Shown one piece after another: positions 55,334-64,000 of a stretch of 64,000 nt of DNA. Source of the stretch: JAPOXR01 sp965221815. GTDB lineage: Bacteria; Pseudomonadota; Alphaproteobacteria; Rhodobacterales; Rhodobacteraceae. The notes under the pieces are model-generated. The model was given only the letters and a program-made list of their open reading frames with translations, was not told the DNA's origin and did not search any database. Every line of letters starts with the position of its first letter. Position 1 is the stretch's first letter. The position numbers were made by a program, and so were the translations under genes. The DNA is taken from contig OZ244915.1 of assembly GCA_965221815.1 (NCBI GenBank), positions 1,984,001 through 2,048,000 of the forward strand, written 5' to 3'.

Positions 55334-56092
55334 CTATTCACGCTCCGCCCAACCGGCAAAAATCCATTCCAGCGCAACCACGATATAATAGAGCAGGATT
55401 CCGAGGCAGGCCAAGGCAATCAGAACCGCAAACATCAGGGGATAGTCGGCATTGATCTTGCCACTGTCGAAAAGATGACCGAGCCCCTTTCCGTGCGGCT
55501 CGACAATCTCCATCAGATTGGTCCCGATAAATGCAAGCGTGACGGCAATTTTCAGTGCGCCGAAGAACTCCGGCAATGTCTTGGGGAGCGCAATCTTGAT
55601 AAAGATCGTCGTCGGGGATGCGCCGAGTGCCCGCAAAATGTCGCGGTATTCCGGCTCCAGCGTGGACAATCCGATGGAAACTGACACCGCGATGGGGAAA
55701 AAGGAAATCAGGAATGCGATCAAGACCGTGTTCAGATCATCCATACCGACAAGAATCAGTGCGAGCACGGGAACAACTGTGGCTTTGGGGATCGCATTAA
55801 AACCAACAAGCAGGGGATAAAGCGCATCCCGTGCCATCCGCGACAGGCCCATCACCATGCCCAAAAATACACCTGTCAGAACCGCAAGGAACAGACCGGC
55901 GACCGTTCGCCATAAAGTATCCCAACCATATTCAAAAAACAGTCCACGGAATTCCCAGAATGCCGGCCAAAGATCGGACGGTGAAGCCATCTTGTAATTC
56001 GGCCAGCCATTGGCCCAAACCAGCAATTCCCACAGAATCAGAAAAACGATGATCGCTGCCGTCGGCGCTAAAATTGCTCGGTATGATTTCAT
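55334..56092 (-). CDS. ABC transporter permease (NitT/TauT-like), second importer
   Basis: 252 residues, about six membrane helices, with the EAA loop RALGASPTTIFIKIALPKTL then PEFFGALKIAVTLAFIGTN. The start overlaps the ATPase stop (TGATG). Third gene of the binding protein-ATPase-permease operon. Confidence 0.88.
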   Translation of the reverse strand: MKSYRAILAPTAAIIVFLILWELLVWANGWPNYKMASPSDLWPAFWEFRGLFFEYGWDTLWRTVAGLFLAVLTGVFLGMVMGLSRMARDALYPLLVGFNAIPKATVVPVLALILVGMDDLNTVLIAFLISFFPIAVSVSIGLSTLEPEYRDILRALGASPTTIFIKIALPKTLPEFFGALKIAVTLAFIGTNLMEIVEPHGKGLGHLFDSGKINADYPLMFAVLIALACLGILLYYIVVALEWIFAGWAERE

Positions 56093-56910
56093 CAGTTCTT
56101 ATCCTGCGCAATTTCGATATGCTGGCGCAGTTCCGTGAGCAAACCGGTCACCTGGGGGGCGTAGAGATCCTTAACCTGTCGATCCTCCCCCAGATCGACA
56201 GTCGTGGTATATTGGACTTTTGCCGGGCGCTGCGAAAGCACAACGATATGATCGGAAAGAAAAACCGACTCCCGCAGATCATGGGTGATCAGCAGACAGG
56301 TGAATGGGCGGATCCGGCGAAGGTTATACATGACACCCCACAACTCTTCGCGCGTAAATGCATCCAGCGCGCCGAAGGGTTCGTCGAGAATCAGGACATC
56401 GGGATCATGCACCAATGCACGGCACAATGAAACGCGCTGGCGCATACCCCCGGAGAGTTCGGACGGACGTTTGTCCTCGAAACCTTCCAACGAGACCATT
56501 GACAGCAGTTCAAGAGCGCGCTCCTCCCGCTTATTGCGTGGCATGTCTGGTGCGACGATCTCGAGCGGAAGAATGACATTCATGAGGACATTCCGCCATT
56601 CAAGCATTACCGGATTCTGAAACGCCATTCCGACCGTCGGGCGGGGCGATACAACCTTGTCGCCGGCAAGGAAAATCTCGCCCGAATCCGGTTTGATCAG
56701 GCCCGATATCAAACGGGTCAGCGTTGATTTTCCACAACCCGAAGGACCGACAACGGAGGTCAGTTCGTTTTTCTTGACCCGAAGTGATAATTCGTCGAGG
56801 ACGGGTAAGGTCCCGCCCTCGATCTCAAATGCATGCGAGACATCGCGCAACTCAATCTGCGCACATCCCTCAATTGATTCAGTTGTGGGGTTCACGGCCG
56901 GTACCGGCAC
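56092..56910 (-). CDS. ABC transporter ATP-binding protein (NitT/TauT-like), second importer
   Basis: 272 residues. Walker A GPSGCGKST, Q-loop AFQNPVM, signature LSGGMRQRVSLCRAL, Walker B VLILDEPFGALD, switch ITHDLRES. Twelve bases after the binding-protein gene. Confidence 0.9.
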   Translation of the reverse strand: MPVPAVNPTTESIEGCAQIELRDVSHAFEIEGGTLPVLDELSLRVKKNELTSVVGPSGCGKSTLTRLISGLIKPDSGEIFLAGDKVVSPRPTVGMAFQNPVMLEWRNVLMNVILPLEIVAPDMPRNKREERALELLSMVSLEGFEDKRPSELSGGMRQRVSLCRALVHDPDVLILDEPFGALDAFTREELWGVMYNLRRIRPFTCLLITHDLRESVFLSDHIVVLSQRPAKVQYTTTVDLGEDRQVKDLYAPQVTGLLTELRQHIEIAQDKN

Positions 56911-56922
56911 TGCGCCCAGGTT

Positions 56923-57930
56923 CTATTGGATCATCCGCTCGGCACTGTCAGGAAGATAGGCATCGGTGAAATACAGGCCTGCGTCCATCTCACCGATAAA
57001 TTCACGATTTTCGCGAAGTTGTGCGAGGGATCTCTCGAATCGCGCCGCGTCGATCCCACCCATGCCATTCTGCTTCACATAATCAGTCAGAACATTGGCA
57101 TCGATCGCCAGTTGGAGTCGCCATCTCTCCAGATCGAGGTCTGCAGCGGGATTGCGTGCCACCACCATTGCGGCTCCGGCAGCAGGATCAGCAATCACAT
57201 CTCTCCACCCTGCAATGACAGCCCTGATAAAGCCTTTGACGATTTCCGGATTCGCCGCCGCAAAGTCGGTATTGACGATAATCGCGTTACCGTAGAGTTC
57301 GAGACCATGGTCGGCCATCAGGATGACGGAAATATCATCTTCCGGAACACCGAGCCGGACCAGATTCAGGAAACTGGAAAACGAGTATCCGGTGACCGCG
57401 TCAACAATGCCTTCGGCAAGACTGGGTTCACGCGTCGGGAAACCGACCGGCTCGATGACAATTTTCTCAACGTCCAGCGAATTGGCACTGGCGAAGGCCG
57501 GAAATTGTGCCCATGCCCCGTCGGGCGGCGGGGCGCCAAGGATGCGCCCTTCAAGATCCTTGGGTTCATTCACTCCAAGAGACGCGCGTCCCACCACGGC
57601 AAAGGGCGGTTTATCATAGACCATCATCACAGCCGTGACCGGTGCCCCCGGATTTTCATCAAGGAAGACGGCAAGACTGTTGATGTCGGCAAATCCGAAG
57701 GGAAAGGCTCCGGTTGCGACCTTGGGCATGGCATCACGTGAACCCTGTCCGGCGGAAATCGTGACATTCAATCCCTCATCTGCAAAATGGCCGTTATCCA
57801 CCGCGGCAAAGTAACCCGCACTTGGCCCTTCAAATTTCCAGTCAAGGGTAAATTCGATATCTGTTTGCGCTTGGGAGACTGCTGTGGCCAGGCAGAAAAT
57901 ACCTGCTGCCAGCGTCATAACTCTTGACAT
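56923..57930 (-). CDS. ABC transporter substrate-binding protein, NMT1/THI5 family, second importer
   Basis: 335 residues. Signal peptide ends near AVSQA. The mature start DIEFTLDWKFEGPSAGYFAA, with GHFADEGLNVTISAGQGSRD, is the NMT1/THI5 pattern, like ThiY- or SsuA-type receptors. Ligand unknown; it is not close to the receptor at 1487 and so likely binds something different. Confidence 0.88.
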   Translation of the reverse strand: MSRVMTLAAGIFCLATAVSQAQTDIEFTLDWKFEGPSAGYFAAVDNGHFADEGLNVTISAGQGSRDAMPKVATGAFPFGFADINSLAVFLDENPGAPVTAVMMVYDKPPFAVVGRASLGVNEPKDLEGRILGAPPPDGAWAQFPAFASANSLDVEKIVIEPVGFPTREPSLAEGIVDAVTGYSFSSFLNLVRLGVPEDDISVILMADHGLELYGNAIIVNTDFAAANPEIVKGFIRAVIAGWRDVIADPAAGAAMVVARNPAADLDLERWRLQLAIDANVLTDYVKQNGMGGIDAARFERSLAQLRENREFIGEMDAGLYFTDAYLPDSAERMIQ

Positions 57931-58089
57931 AATTCATTCCTTCGATGAAATTTCAAACCAATCAATTCATGTACTGAAGAAACGAAAAGGCTTCAATTCA
58001 AAAATGACTGTTGCTCCCGACCGGGTGATTGCGTGACGATGGTGCTGTCGCCATGCGACTCGGGAGACTGCAGCAGGCTGAGCAGGTGA

Positions 58090-58096
58090 AAAAGTT
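58090..58096 (+). repeat. 7 bp target duplication, left of MITE
   Basis: AAAAGTT, identical to 58197-58203 on the other side of the element. Confidence 0.75.
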
Positions 58097-58196
58097 GGGG
58101 CTTATAAAGATGAATTGACATACCGCATTATGTTGCGCCAGTCTTTCAATAAAAACGCATCATGTTGTATTCTGTCAAATGGTCTTTATAAGCCCC
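58097..58196. mobile_element. 100 bp MITE-like element
   Basis: Perfect 14 bp terminal inverted repeats GGGGCTTATAAAGA, with further partial match inward (ATTGACA against TTTGACA), flanked by 7 bp direct repeats AAAAGTT. Non-coding interior. The parent transposon is not in the window. Lies between the divergent binding-protein gene (57930) and nudC (58361), where it may carry regulatory sequence. Confidence 0.75.
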
Positions 58197-58203
58197 AAAA
58201 GTT
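58197..58203 (+). repeat. 7 bp target duplication, right of MITE
   Basis: AAAAGTT, matching 58090-58096. Confidence 0.75.
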
Positions 58204-58360
58204 GCCGTGAATGACGGTTGCACAATTGAGAGCGAGGTCATTGGCAACCATGACATCCGCGTCACGGCCCTGGTGACATTCTCAGCAGAAAGCCCATCAA
58301 TTCTGAAGCCGTTTCCCTTCGGTTTCCACGACGACCACATCTCATTGGGCCGCATCCCTC

Positions 58361-59350
58361 ATGATCTCCACACGCGACCAATTCCAGACCCTGTTTCCAG
58401 ACTTCGCCTTCAAAGCAAGCGGGATTCCGCGTTTTGCTGAACTCCGTGAAGATCCCGTTGAGACATCTCGTCTCACCTCGCAACCGGGTGCTGCTGTCCT
58501 CCCCTTCTATCGTGGTCAACCCCTGAAACGCATTGATTCCAGCTTGTGCTGGCTGCCCCCGGACGACAGGATTTTTTCCGACAATCCGACTTTGGTCTTT
58601 GTCGGCAAGACCAAAGAAGAGACGCTCCCCCGTTTTGCGGCGGCCATCTCCGACAATGACCATTCCCGCAATGACCCGGTCACAACCGATGGCGTTTTTG
58701 ATCCCTCACCGAGATATCACCCCCTGATCCCGGACAATACTGGATTTGCTGATTTGCGCTCATTTATGGCCGCGCTACCAGCGACCGAGGCTGAATTTGC
58801 CGTCATGGGAAAAGCCCTTCTCAATTGGCATGCGTCTTTCTCGTATTGTCCCCGCTGCGGGTGCCGAATGGGGATTGTTGCTGCCGGCTGGAGACTGGAA
58901 TGCAACAATTGTGAAGGCGTACAATTCTGTCGAATTGACCCCGTCGTCATCATGCTGGTCACGCATCAGGACCAGCTCCTGCTGGGGCGATCTCCGGGCT
59001 GGCCGGAAGGCATACATTCGCTGCCAGCAGGTTTTGTCGAAGCCGGGGAAACAATCGAGGCAGCAGTTTGCCGTGAGACATTGGAAGAAACCGGAATCCG
59101 GGTCGATGATGTCAAATACGTATTTTCACAGCCCTGGCCATTTCCTGCATCTCTAATGATCGGCTGTGCAGGTCGTGCACGCAACACCGCAATTCGCATT
59201 GACCATGATGAACTGGAAACAGCCTTCTGGATCTCAAGACAGCAGATGGCTCAAGTCTTTGACGGGCAGGACCGGGTGATCCGACCCCCGCGCCGCGGCT
59301 CCATTGCGCATGACATGATCAGGATGTGGCTACAGGGCAGGATCAACTGA
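58361..59350 (+). CDS. nudC: NAD(+) diphosphatase / RNA NAD-cap hydrolase
   Basis: 329 residues. Zinc ribbon CPRCGC-x-CNNC (C163, C166, C181, C184), Nudix box GFVEAGETIEAAVCRETLEE at about 224-243 followed by TGI, and the NudC-specific SQPWPFPASLM. Hydrolyses NAD(H) and can remove NAD caps from RNA. Confidence 0.9.
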   Translation: MISTRDQFQTLFPDFAFKASGIPRFAELREDPVETSRLTSQPGAAVLPFYRGQPLKRIDSSLCWLPPDDRIFSDNPTLVFVGKTKEETLPRFAAAISDNDHSRNDPVTTDGVFDPSPRYHPLIPDNTGFADLRSFMAALPATEAEFAVMGKALLNWHASFSYCPRCGCRMGIVAAGWRLECNNCEGVQFCRIDPVVIMLVTHQDQLLLGRSPGWPEGIHSLPAGFVEAGETIEAAVCRETLEETGIRVDDVKYVFSQPWPFPASLMIGCAGRARNTAIRIDHDELETAFWISRQQMAQVFDGQDRVIRPPRRGSIAHDMIRMWLQGRIN

Positions 59351-59450
59351 CCTGAAGCCGAAAATCGGTGCACGCGTGTGCCATCAAGTGAAGTTGCGTC
59401 AGAAGGAAAAGGTATCGGGCTGCAACAGTTCCGGCGCACCCGGCGCGTGA

Positions 59451-60281
59451 TCAATCGCGCTCTGCTGCTGCCGGATAGACCCCGAGTATTTTGAGTTCGC
59501 TGGTAAAAAAGCTCAATTCTTCCATCGCGAGAGCCACCGCATCATCGTCGGGATGACCTTCGATCTCAGCAAAGAAACGTGTTGCCTTGAATGAACCGTG
59601 CAACATGTAGCTTTCAAGTTTGATCATATTGACCTGATTGGTGGCGAAGCCGCCCAGCGCCTTGTACAGGGCGGCAGGAATATTCCTGACCTGGAACATG
59701 AACCCGGTAATCATCCCGTTCGCACCGCGACGGCTGGTCTCCGCATCCCGTGCCATGATGAAGAAGCGGGTCCGGCTAAAACTCTTGTCCTCAACGCCGG
59801 ATTTCACGGTCTGAAGCCCGTAAATCTGTCCGGCAAGGCGGGATGCCAGGGCGGCCATGGTGGGATCACCGCGCTCGCTCACAAATCGCGCGGCACCAGC
59901 TGTATCCGCCCATGTCACGGGACGAATCGCATGATCTGTCAGAAAGTCGCGGCATTGGCCAAGAAGGACAGTGTGGCTGTAAGCCGTGCGAATGGTCTCG
60001 AGAGACGAGTCATGGCCAGCCAGTAAGCAAATCTCAATCCTGATCAATGCTTCGTCGACGATATGCAAACCGGATTCCGGCAGCAGCTGGTGAATGTCGG
60101 CAACACGGCCATAGATCGAATTCTCCACCGGCAAGGCGACCAGTTCAGCATCGCCATTGCGCACCGCCGCCGCAGCTGCGGAAAAAGACTCGCATGCGAG
60201 TGGTTCGTATTCGGGGCGGGCCTGACCACACAGCTGGTGGGAATAGGCACCGAGTTCACCCTGAAAGGCGATTTTTGACAT
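59451..60281 (-). CDS. pheA: Prephenate dehydratase
   Basis: 276 residues from ATG 60281 with GGAG 10 nt upstream. Start MSKIAFQGELGAYSHQL, LVALPVENSIYGRV, KSFSRTRFFIM (TRF motif), and a C-terminal ACT domain with KLESYMLHGSFKATRFFAEI. Makes phenylpyruvate. No chorismate mutase domain. Divergent from the cytochrome gene, an arrangement common in alphaproteobacteria. Confidence 0.93.
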   Translation of the reverse strand: MSKIAFQGELGAYSHQLCGQARPEYEPLACESFSAAAAAVRNGDAELVALPVENSIYGRVADIHQLLPESGLHIVDEALIRIEICLLAGHDSSLETIRTAYSHTVLLGQCRDFLTDHAIRPVTWADTAGAARFVSERGDPTMAALASRLAGQIYGLQTVKSGVEDKSFSRTRFFIMARDAETSRRGANGMITGFMFQVRNIPAALYKALGGFATNQVNMIKLESYMLHGSFKATRFFAEIEGHPDDDAVALAMEELSFFTSELKILGVYPAAAERD

Positions 60282-60407
60282 GGCCACATTTCTCCGCCGG
60301 ACCCGTGGTGAAGCCTGCCTCCTACAACTTGCCAATTGGGAAAGGAAGGCGTTAGAAGACCCCCGAAATGGACGGTTCCACACTGAACAAAGTAAGGGTT
60401 GATTCGG

Positions 60408-60938
60408 ATGCCAGATACCATGACCGGTGCAAAGACTGTTGGTGCTCTCTGTGGTGCTCTGTTGGTTTTGCTGCTTGGGCAGTGGGTCGCAGACTCGATC
60501 TACCATATCGGCAGTTCAAGTCATGGTGATGAGCATTCCGGATCCGTGATTTTCGCAGATCTTGTTGAAAGTCACGATTCGGAATCGGAAGAGGACGCTC
60601 CGGCTGTCGAGTTTGCGACCCTGCTGGCTGACGCCGATCCGGATTCCGGGGCCAGAGTCTATGCCAAATGCAAAGCCTGTCACAAAATTGATGAACCGGT
60701 CAATGGAGTCGGGCCGCATCTGGTGGCGATTGTCGACCGTGCTGTGGGATCGATTGCCGATTTCCGTTATTCCTCACCCATGGCTGAACTTGGCGGAGTC
60801 TGGGACATCGAAAGATTGAATGCGTTTATCCTCAACCCGAAATCCTATCTCCCGGGAACCAAGATGTCTTTTGCCGGACTGAGCAAAGATACCGACCGGG
60901 CCGACCTCGTCGCCTATCTCCAGTCCCTGCAGAACTGA
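60408..60938 (+). CDS. cycM: Membrane-anchored cytochrome c (CycM/c552 type)
   Basis: About 176 residues. N-terminal anchor (residues ~9-28), an acidic linker (SHDSESEEDAPAVE), then a class I cytochrome c domain with CKACH and the distal Met in YLPGTKMSFAGL. ATG 60408 is taken; TTG 60399 is in frame and also possible. In relatives it links the bc1 complex to the terminal oxidase. Confidence 0.85.
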   Translation: MPDTMTGAKTVGALCGALLVLLLGQWVADSIYHIGSSSHGDEHSGSVIFADLVESHDSESEEDAPAVEFATLLADADPDSGARVYAKCKACHKIDEPVNGVGPHLVAIVDRAVGSIADFRYSSPMAELGGVWDIERLNAFILNPKSYLPGTKMSFAGLSKDTDRADLVAYLQSLQN

Positions 60939-61181
60939 CCTCACCTCCGCTGCGTTTGACAGTGGCCGGTGCATTCTGACCTGTTGAAGACACAGAGGCG
61001 ACAGCGGGGTACCGGCGGCAGACCGATACACGCGCCACCGTGCGGCCGTGGGATGATCCTGCATGGATATGCCGATCCTGCATCGGTATCAGTCACTCCA
61101 CGTATCGCTGGTCAGGCTTTTCAGACGACCCCCCTTGTGATATTTTCGGCAATAACTCATATGGCATAAGGGGCCGTCACG

Positions 61182-63071
61182 ATGCTCTTCTCATTACCGG
61201 GCTGGATCATGCAATTGCCCCGCCGGCAGATCAGGGTGATGGCCCTCGTCGCCACAATCGGGCTGGTCGGTGCACAAGGTACGGCCGAAGGTGACGATGA
61301 GGTCATCCGATCGCATGGTATTTCAACATTCGGAAACCTCAAATACCCTGCTGACTTTGCGCATTTGGCCTATGTCAACCCTGAGGCTCCCAAGGGGGGT
61401 GAGATCGCAATCTGGGGTTTCGGAACTTTTGACTCGATGAATCCTTTCTCGCGTAATGGACGCGCGGGGGCCTTGTCTTCCATCTTTTTCGAGACTCTGC
61501 TCAGTGGGACGGCCGACGAAGTCAGTGCCAGTTATGGCTTGCTCGCCGAGAGTCTGGAGTATCCTCCGGATCGTGCCTGGGTCATCTTCAATCTGCGTCC
61601 CGAAGCACGCTTCTCGGATGGATCCGAACTGCGTGCCGAGGATGTTCTCTTTTCCTATGAAAAGTTTCGTGACGAAGGGTTGACATCGTTTCGCGGTGAA
61701 CTGGTCAAGGCTGTGAAGACAGTGGAGATCCTCGATCCATTGCGAATCAGGTTTGATTTTGACCAATCGGCTTCCACGCGGAACTATCCGTCACTGGTCG
61801 GCGGTATCCCGATCTTCTCCAAGGCCTGGTTCGAAGACACCGGTGCCACACTTGATGAGTCGCGTATGACCCCAGCCATTGGTTCGAGTCCCTACATTCT
61901 TGACTCGATTGAAGCGGGGCGGCGCATCATCTATCGCCGCAACCCCGATTATTGGGGTTGGCACCTTCCCATCAATCGCGGAACCAACAATTTCGACCAT
62001 ATCCGTGTCGAGTATTTTGCCGATACGAGTGCCGCCTTTGAAGCCTTCAAAGGTGGGGCCTATACTTTTCGCAATGAAAATTTTTCGCTGCAATGGGCAA
62101 CCGGATATGATTTTCCGGCCCTCAACAAGGCATGGGTGGTCAAAAAGGAATTCAGCGACGGGACGCCGGCAGGCGGGCAATGTTTTGTTTTCAATCTGCG
62201 GCGTGATAAGTTCCGGGACCCGCGGGTGCGCGAAGCTATCGGCCTGATGTTCAATTTCGAATGGTCAAATGAAACCTTGTTTTATGGCCTCTATGAGCGA
62301 ATCCATTCGTTTTGGGAAAATTCCGATCTGGCAGCAACCGGGATGCCATCCGCGGATGAATTGGAACTGCTTGAGCCGCTGCGTGGGCTGATACCGGACT
62401 CCGTGTTTTCAGAAGCGGCCGTCACCGCACCGGTTTCAGGAACCAGAAAACTTGATCGCGCCAACTTGCGTGAAGCATCGCGGCTTCTCGACGAGGCTGG
62501 CTGGCTGATAGGTGATGACGGAGTCCGCCGCAACAGCAACGGCGAAAAGTTCGCACTTGAATTCCTGGGAAGCAGTCCTTCATTCGACCGGATCATCAAT
62601 CCTTTTGTGGAAAACCTGCGGGCGGCTGGAATTGATGCGACCTACACTCGGATTGATCCGGCACAATTCACCAACCGCGAGAGAAGCCGTGACTTCGATA
62701 TTATCACGACCAGTTTTCCGGTCAGTCTGGAACCCAGCGGCGGCGGTCTGCGACAAATGTTCGGATCCGAACATGTCGATGGTGTCTTCAACGATTCCGG
62801 AATTGCCAGCGAAGGTGTCGATCGCCTGATTGACCATATTCAGGACGCCGACACGATCGAAAAGTTGCAAACCGCCGTTCGTGCTCTTGATCGGGTCCTG
62901 CGCGCCGAACGTATCTGGGTTCCCCAATGGTTCAAAGCCATTCACACGGTTGCCTATTACGATATGTTTGAACATCCCGAAGAACTCCCGCCCTATAGTC
63001 TTGGTCATCTCTCGTTTTGGTGGGTTGACCCCGACAGAGCACGACAATTGGAAGACGAAGGCGCGTTCTGA
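61182..63071 (+). CDS. Extracellular solute-binding protein family 5, YejA-like
   Basis: 629 residues with signal sequence; AAGGGG lies about 9 nt before ATG 61182. SBP_bac_5 features: HGISTFGNLKYPADFAHLAY, APKGGEIAIWGFGTFDSMNP, EYPPDRAWVIFNLRPEARFS and a C-terminal LGHLSFWWVDPDR. YejA-type receptors bind short peptides; a YejB-like permease follows 21 bp downstream. Confidence 0.88.
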   Translation: MLFSLPGWIMQLPRRQIRVMALVATIGLVGAQGTAEGDDEVIRSHGISTFGNLKYPADFAHLAYVNPEAPKGGEIAIWGFGTFDSMNPFSRNGRAGALSSIFFETLLSGTADEVSASYGLLAESLEYPPDRAWVIFNLRPEARFSDGSELRAEDVLFSYEKFRDEGLTSFRGELVKAVKTVEILDPLRIRFDFDQSASTRNYPSLVGGIPIFSKAWFEDTGATLDESRMTPAIGSSPYILDSIEAGRRIIYRRNPDYWGWHLPINRGTNNFDHIRVEYFADTSAAFEAFKGGAYTFRNENFSLQWATGYDFPALNKAWVVKKEFSDGTPAGGQCFVFNLRRDKFRDPRVREAIGLMFNFEWSNETLFYGLYERIHSFWENSDLAATGMPSADELELLEPLRGLIPDSVFSEAAVTAPVSGTRKLDRANLREASRLLDEAGWLIGDDGVRRNSNGEKFALEFLGSSPSFDRIINPFVENLRAAGIDATYTRIDPAQFTNRERSRDFDIITTSFPVSLEPSGGGLRQMFGSEHVDGVFNDSGIASEGVDRLIDHIQDADTIEKLQTAVRALDRVLRAERIWVPQWFKAIHTVAYYDMFEHPEELPPYSLGHLSFWWVDPDRARQLEDEGAF

Positions 63072-63092
63072 GCCTGATCGAAGACTGACCCC

Positions 63093-64000
63093 ATGGGTGC
63101 CTATCTTCTCCGCCGACTCGCTCTGGTGATTCCCACTTTGCTGGGAATCATGATCATTAATTTCTCCCTCGTCCAGTTTGTCCCCGGCGGGCCAATCGAG
63201 CAGATTCTGGCCCAGCTTGAAGGTGACGGCGATGTTTTTGAAAGCATCGCCGGGAGCACCGGGGATGCCGGAATCGAATCGGCCTCGGCAGGCGAAGAAA
63301 GATATCGCGGGGCGCGCGGGTTGCCGGAGGAATTCATCAAGGAACTTGAACAGCAGTTCGGATTTGACAAGCCTCCACTCGAGCGCTTTCTCGACATGAT
63401 GTGGGGCTATTTACGGTTCGATTTTGGCGAGAGTTACTTTCGTTCCATCAGCGTGGTCGATCTCGTCATAGAAAAACTCCCGGTCTCGATTTCATTGGGC
63501 CTGTGGTCCACACTGATCGCCTATCTGGTCTCGATCCCACTCGGAATCCGCAAGGCAGTTCGCGATGGAACGCCATTTGACACATGGACATCCGGGGCCA
63601 TCATTGTCGGTTATGCGATCCCGGGATTTCTCTTCGCTATTCTCCTTTTGGTTCTCTTTGCCGGCGGCTCCTATCTGCGGATTTTTCCGCTGCGCGGCCT
63701 GGTATCCGACAATTTTGCGGACCTCAGCCTGATCGGGAAAATTGCCGACTATTTTTGGCATATCACGCTTCCGGTTCTTGCCTCGACCATTTCAGCTTTT
63801 GCAACATTGACCCTGCTCACAAAAAACAGCTTTCTTGACGAAATCAAGAAACATTATGTCATCACGGCAAGAGCCAAAGGGCTGGCCGAACGACGGGTCC
63901 TTTACGGCCATGTCTTCCGCAACGCGATGCTGATTGTCATTGCCGGATTTCCCGCTGTATTCGTTGCCGTATTTTTTGGTGGCTCGCTCATCATTGAAAC
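63093..64000 (+). CDS. Peptide ABC transporter permease, YejB-like (runs off the window)
   Basis: At least 302 codons from ATG 63093, open to the last base. N-terminus MGAYLLRRLALVIPTLLGIM, then IINFSLVQFVPGGPIEQILA, a periplasmic insert typical of YejB, and the BPD_transp core through ITARAKGLAERRVLYGHVFR. A YejE and ATPase partner are expected beyond the edge. Confidence 0.88.
   Translation, partial: MGAYLLRRLALVIPTLLGIMIINFSLVQFVPGGPIEQILAQLEGDGDVFESIAGSTGDAGIESASAGEERYRGARGLPEEFIKELEQQFGFDKPPLERFLDMMWGYLRFDFGESYFRSISVVDLVIEKLPVSISLGLWSTLIAYLVSIPLGIRKAVRDGTPFDTWTSGAIIVGYAIPGFLFAILLLVLFAGGSYLRIFPLRGLVSDNFADLSLIGKIADYFWHITLPVLASTISAFATLTLLTKNSFLDEIKKHYVITARAKGLAERRVLYGHVFRNAMLIVIAGFPAVFVAVFFGGSLIIE

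Noticed and set aside
1..64000. CRISPR array, tRNA or ribosomal RNA operon
   Set aside because: No regularly spaced repeats, no cloverleaf with recognisable T-arm sequence and no conserved rRNA segments were found on either strand.

Overview
The window looks like the chromosome of an alphaproteobacterium. The evidence is the set of housekeeping genes and their neighbours: a divergent cycM-type cytochrome c and pheA pair, hemC/hemE/hemF, dnaX-recR next to a short (about 92 nt) SRP RNA, tesA-ybbA-ybbP, and glnD beside a urease operon. I cannot place it to genus. Housekeeping stretches are moderately GC-rich. The mobile stretches hold many decayed insertion sequences, which suggests a genome with relaxed selection or heavy IS activity.

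Layout. 1-1.4 kb is a truncated ISKra4-like element (here called IS-A, copy 1). 1.5-8.9 kb is a tightly coupled plus-strand cluster: an NMT1-type ABC importer, a cytosine-deaminase-like amidohydrolase, a PCMH-type FAD oxidoreductase, two flavodoxin-fold NAD(P)H oxidoreductases and a creatininase-family amidohydrolase. It is probably an uptake and ring-opening pathway for an unidentified N-heterocycle. 9.2-11.6 kb has a diheme cytochrome c, a cytochrome c' and a NYN-domain protein. 11.7-13.9 kb is IS debris plus an IS110 transposase. 13.9-17.9 kb is tesA-ybbA-ybbP, with the tesA 3' end apparently overwritten by an IS end.

17.9-37.5 kb (minus strand) is a purine-nitrogen operon that reads ureD-ureA-ureB-ureC-ureE-ureF, then an 11.7 kb island, then ureG-puuE/uraD-allE-allA. 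The products form a chain: OHCU to allantoin to allantoate, ureidoglycine to ureidoglycolate to urea plus glyoxylate, and urea to ammonia. The allantoate amidohydrolase step is not in the window. The island (21.4-33.1 kb) carries IS-A fragments and copies, an IS4-family element whose transposase has a DruA-like (DUF4338) N-terminus, a complete ISKra4-family element with a 9 bp target duplication, and small cargo genes: two related secreted cysteine proteins, a Calx-beta protein and a coiled-coil membrane protein.

38.3-41.1 kb is glnD. 41.3-43.5 kb is a tandem duplication of a coiled-coil membrane gene plus a DUF4160-DUF2442 pair. 44.5-49.1 kb is a tripartite tricarboxylate transporter (TctC-B-A) with AtuA-like and DUF4387 proteins. 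49.1-52.2 kb is hemC, hemE and hemF. 52.4-55.2 kb is recR, dnaX, a small HTH regulator and the SRP RNA. 55.3-57.9 kb is a second NMT1-type ABC importer. A 100 bp MITE-like element with target duplication lies at 58.1 kb. The window ends with nudC, pheA, cycM and the start of a YejAB-type peptide importer that runs off the right edge.

No tRNA, 5S/16S/23S rRNA or CRISPR array was recognised.
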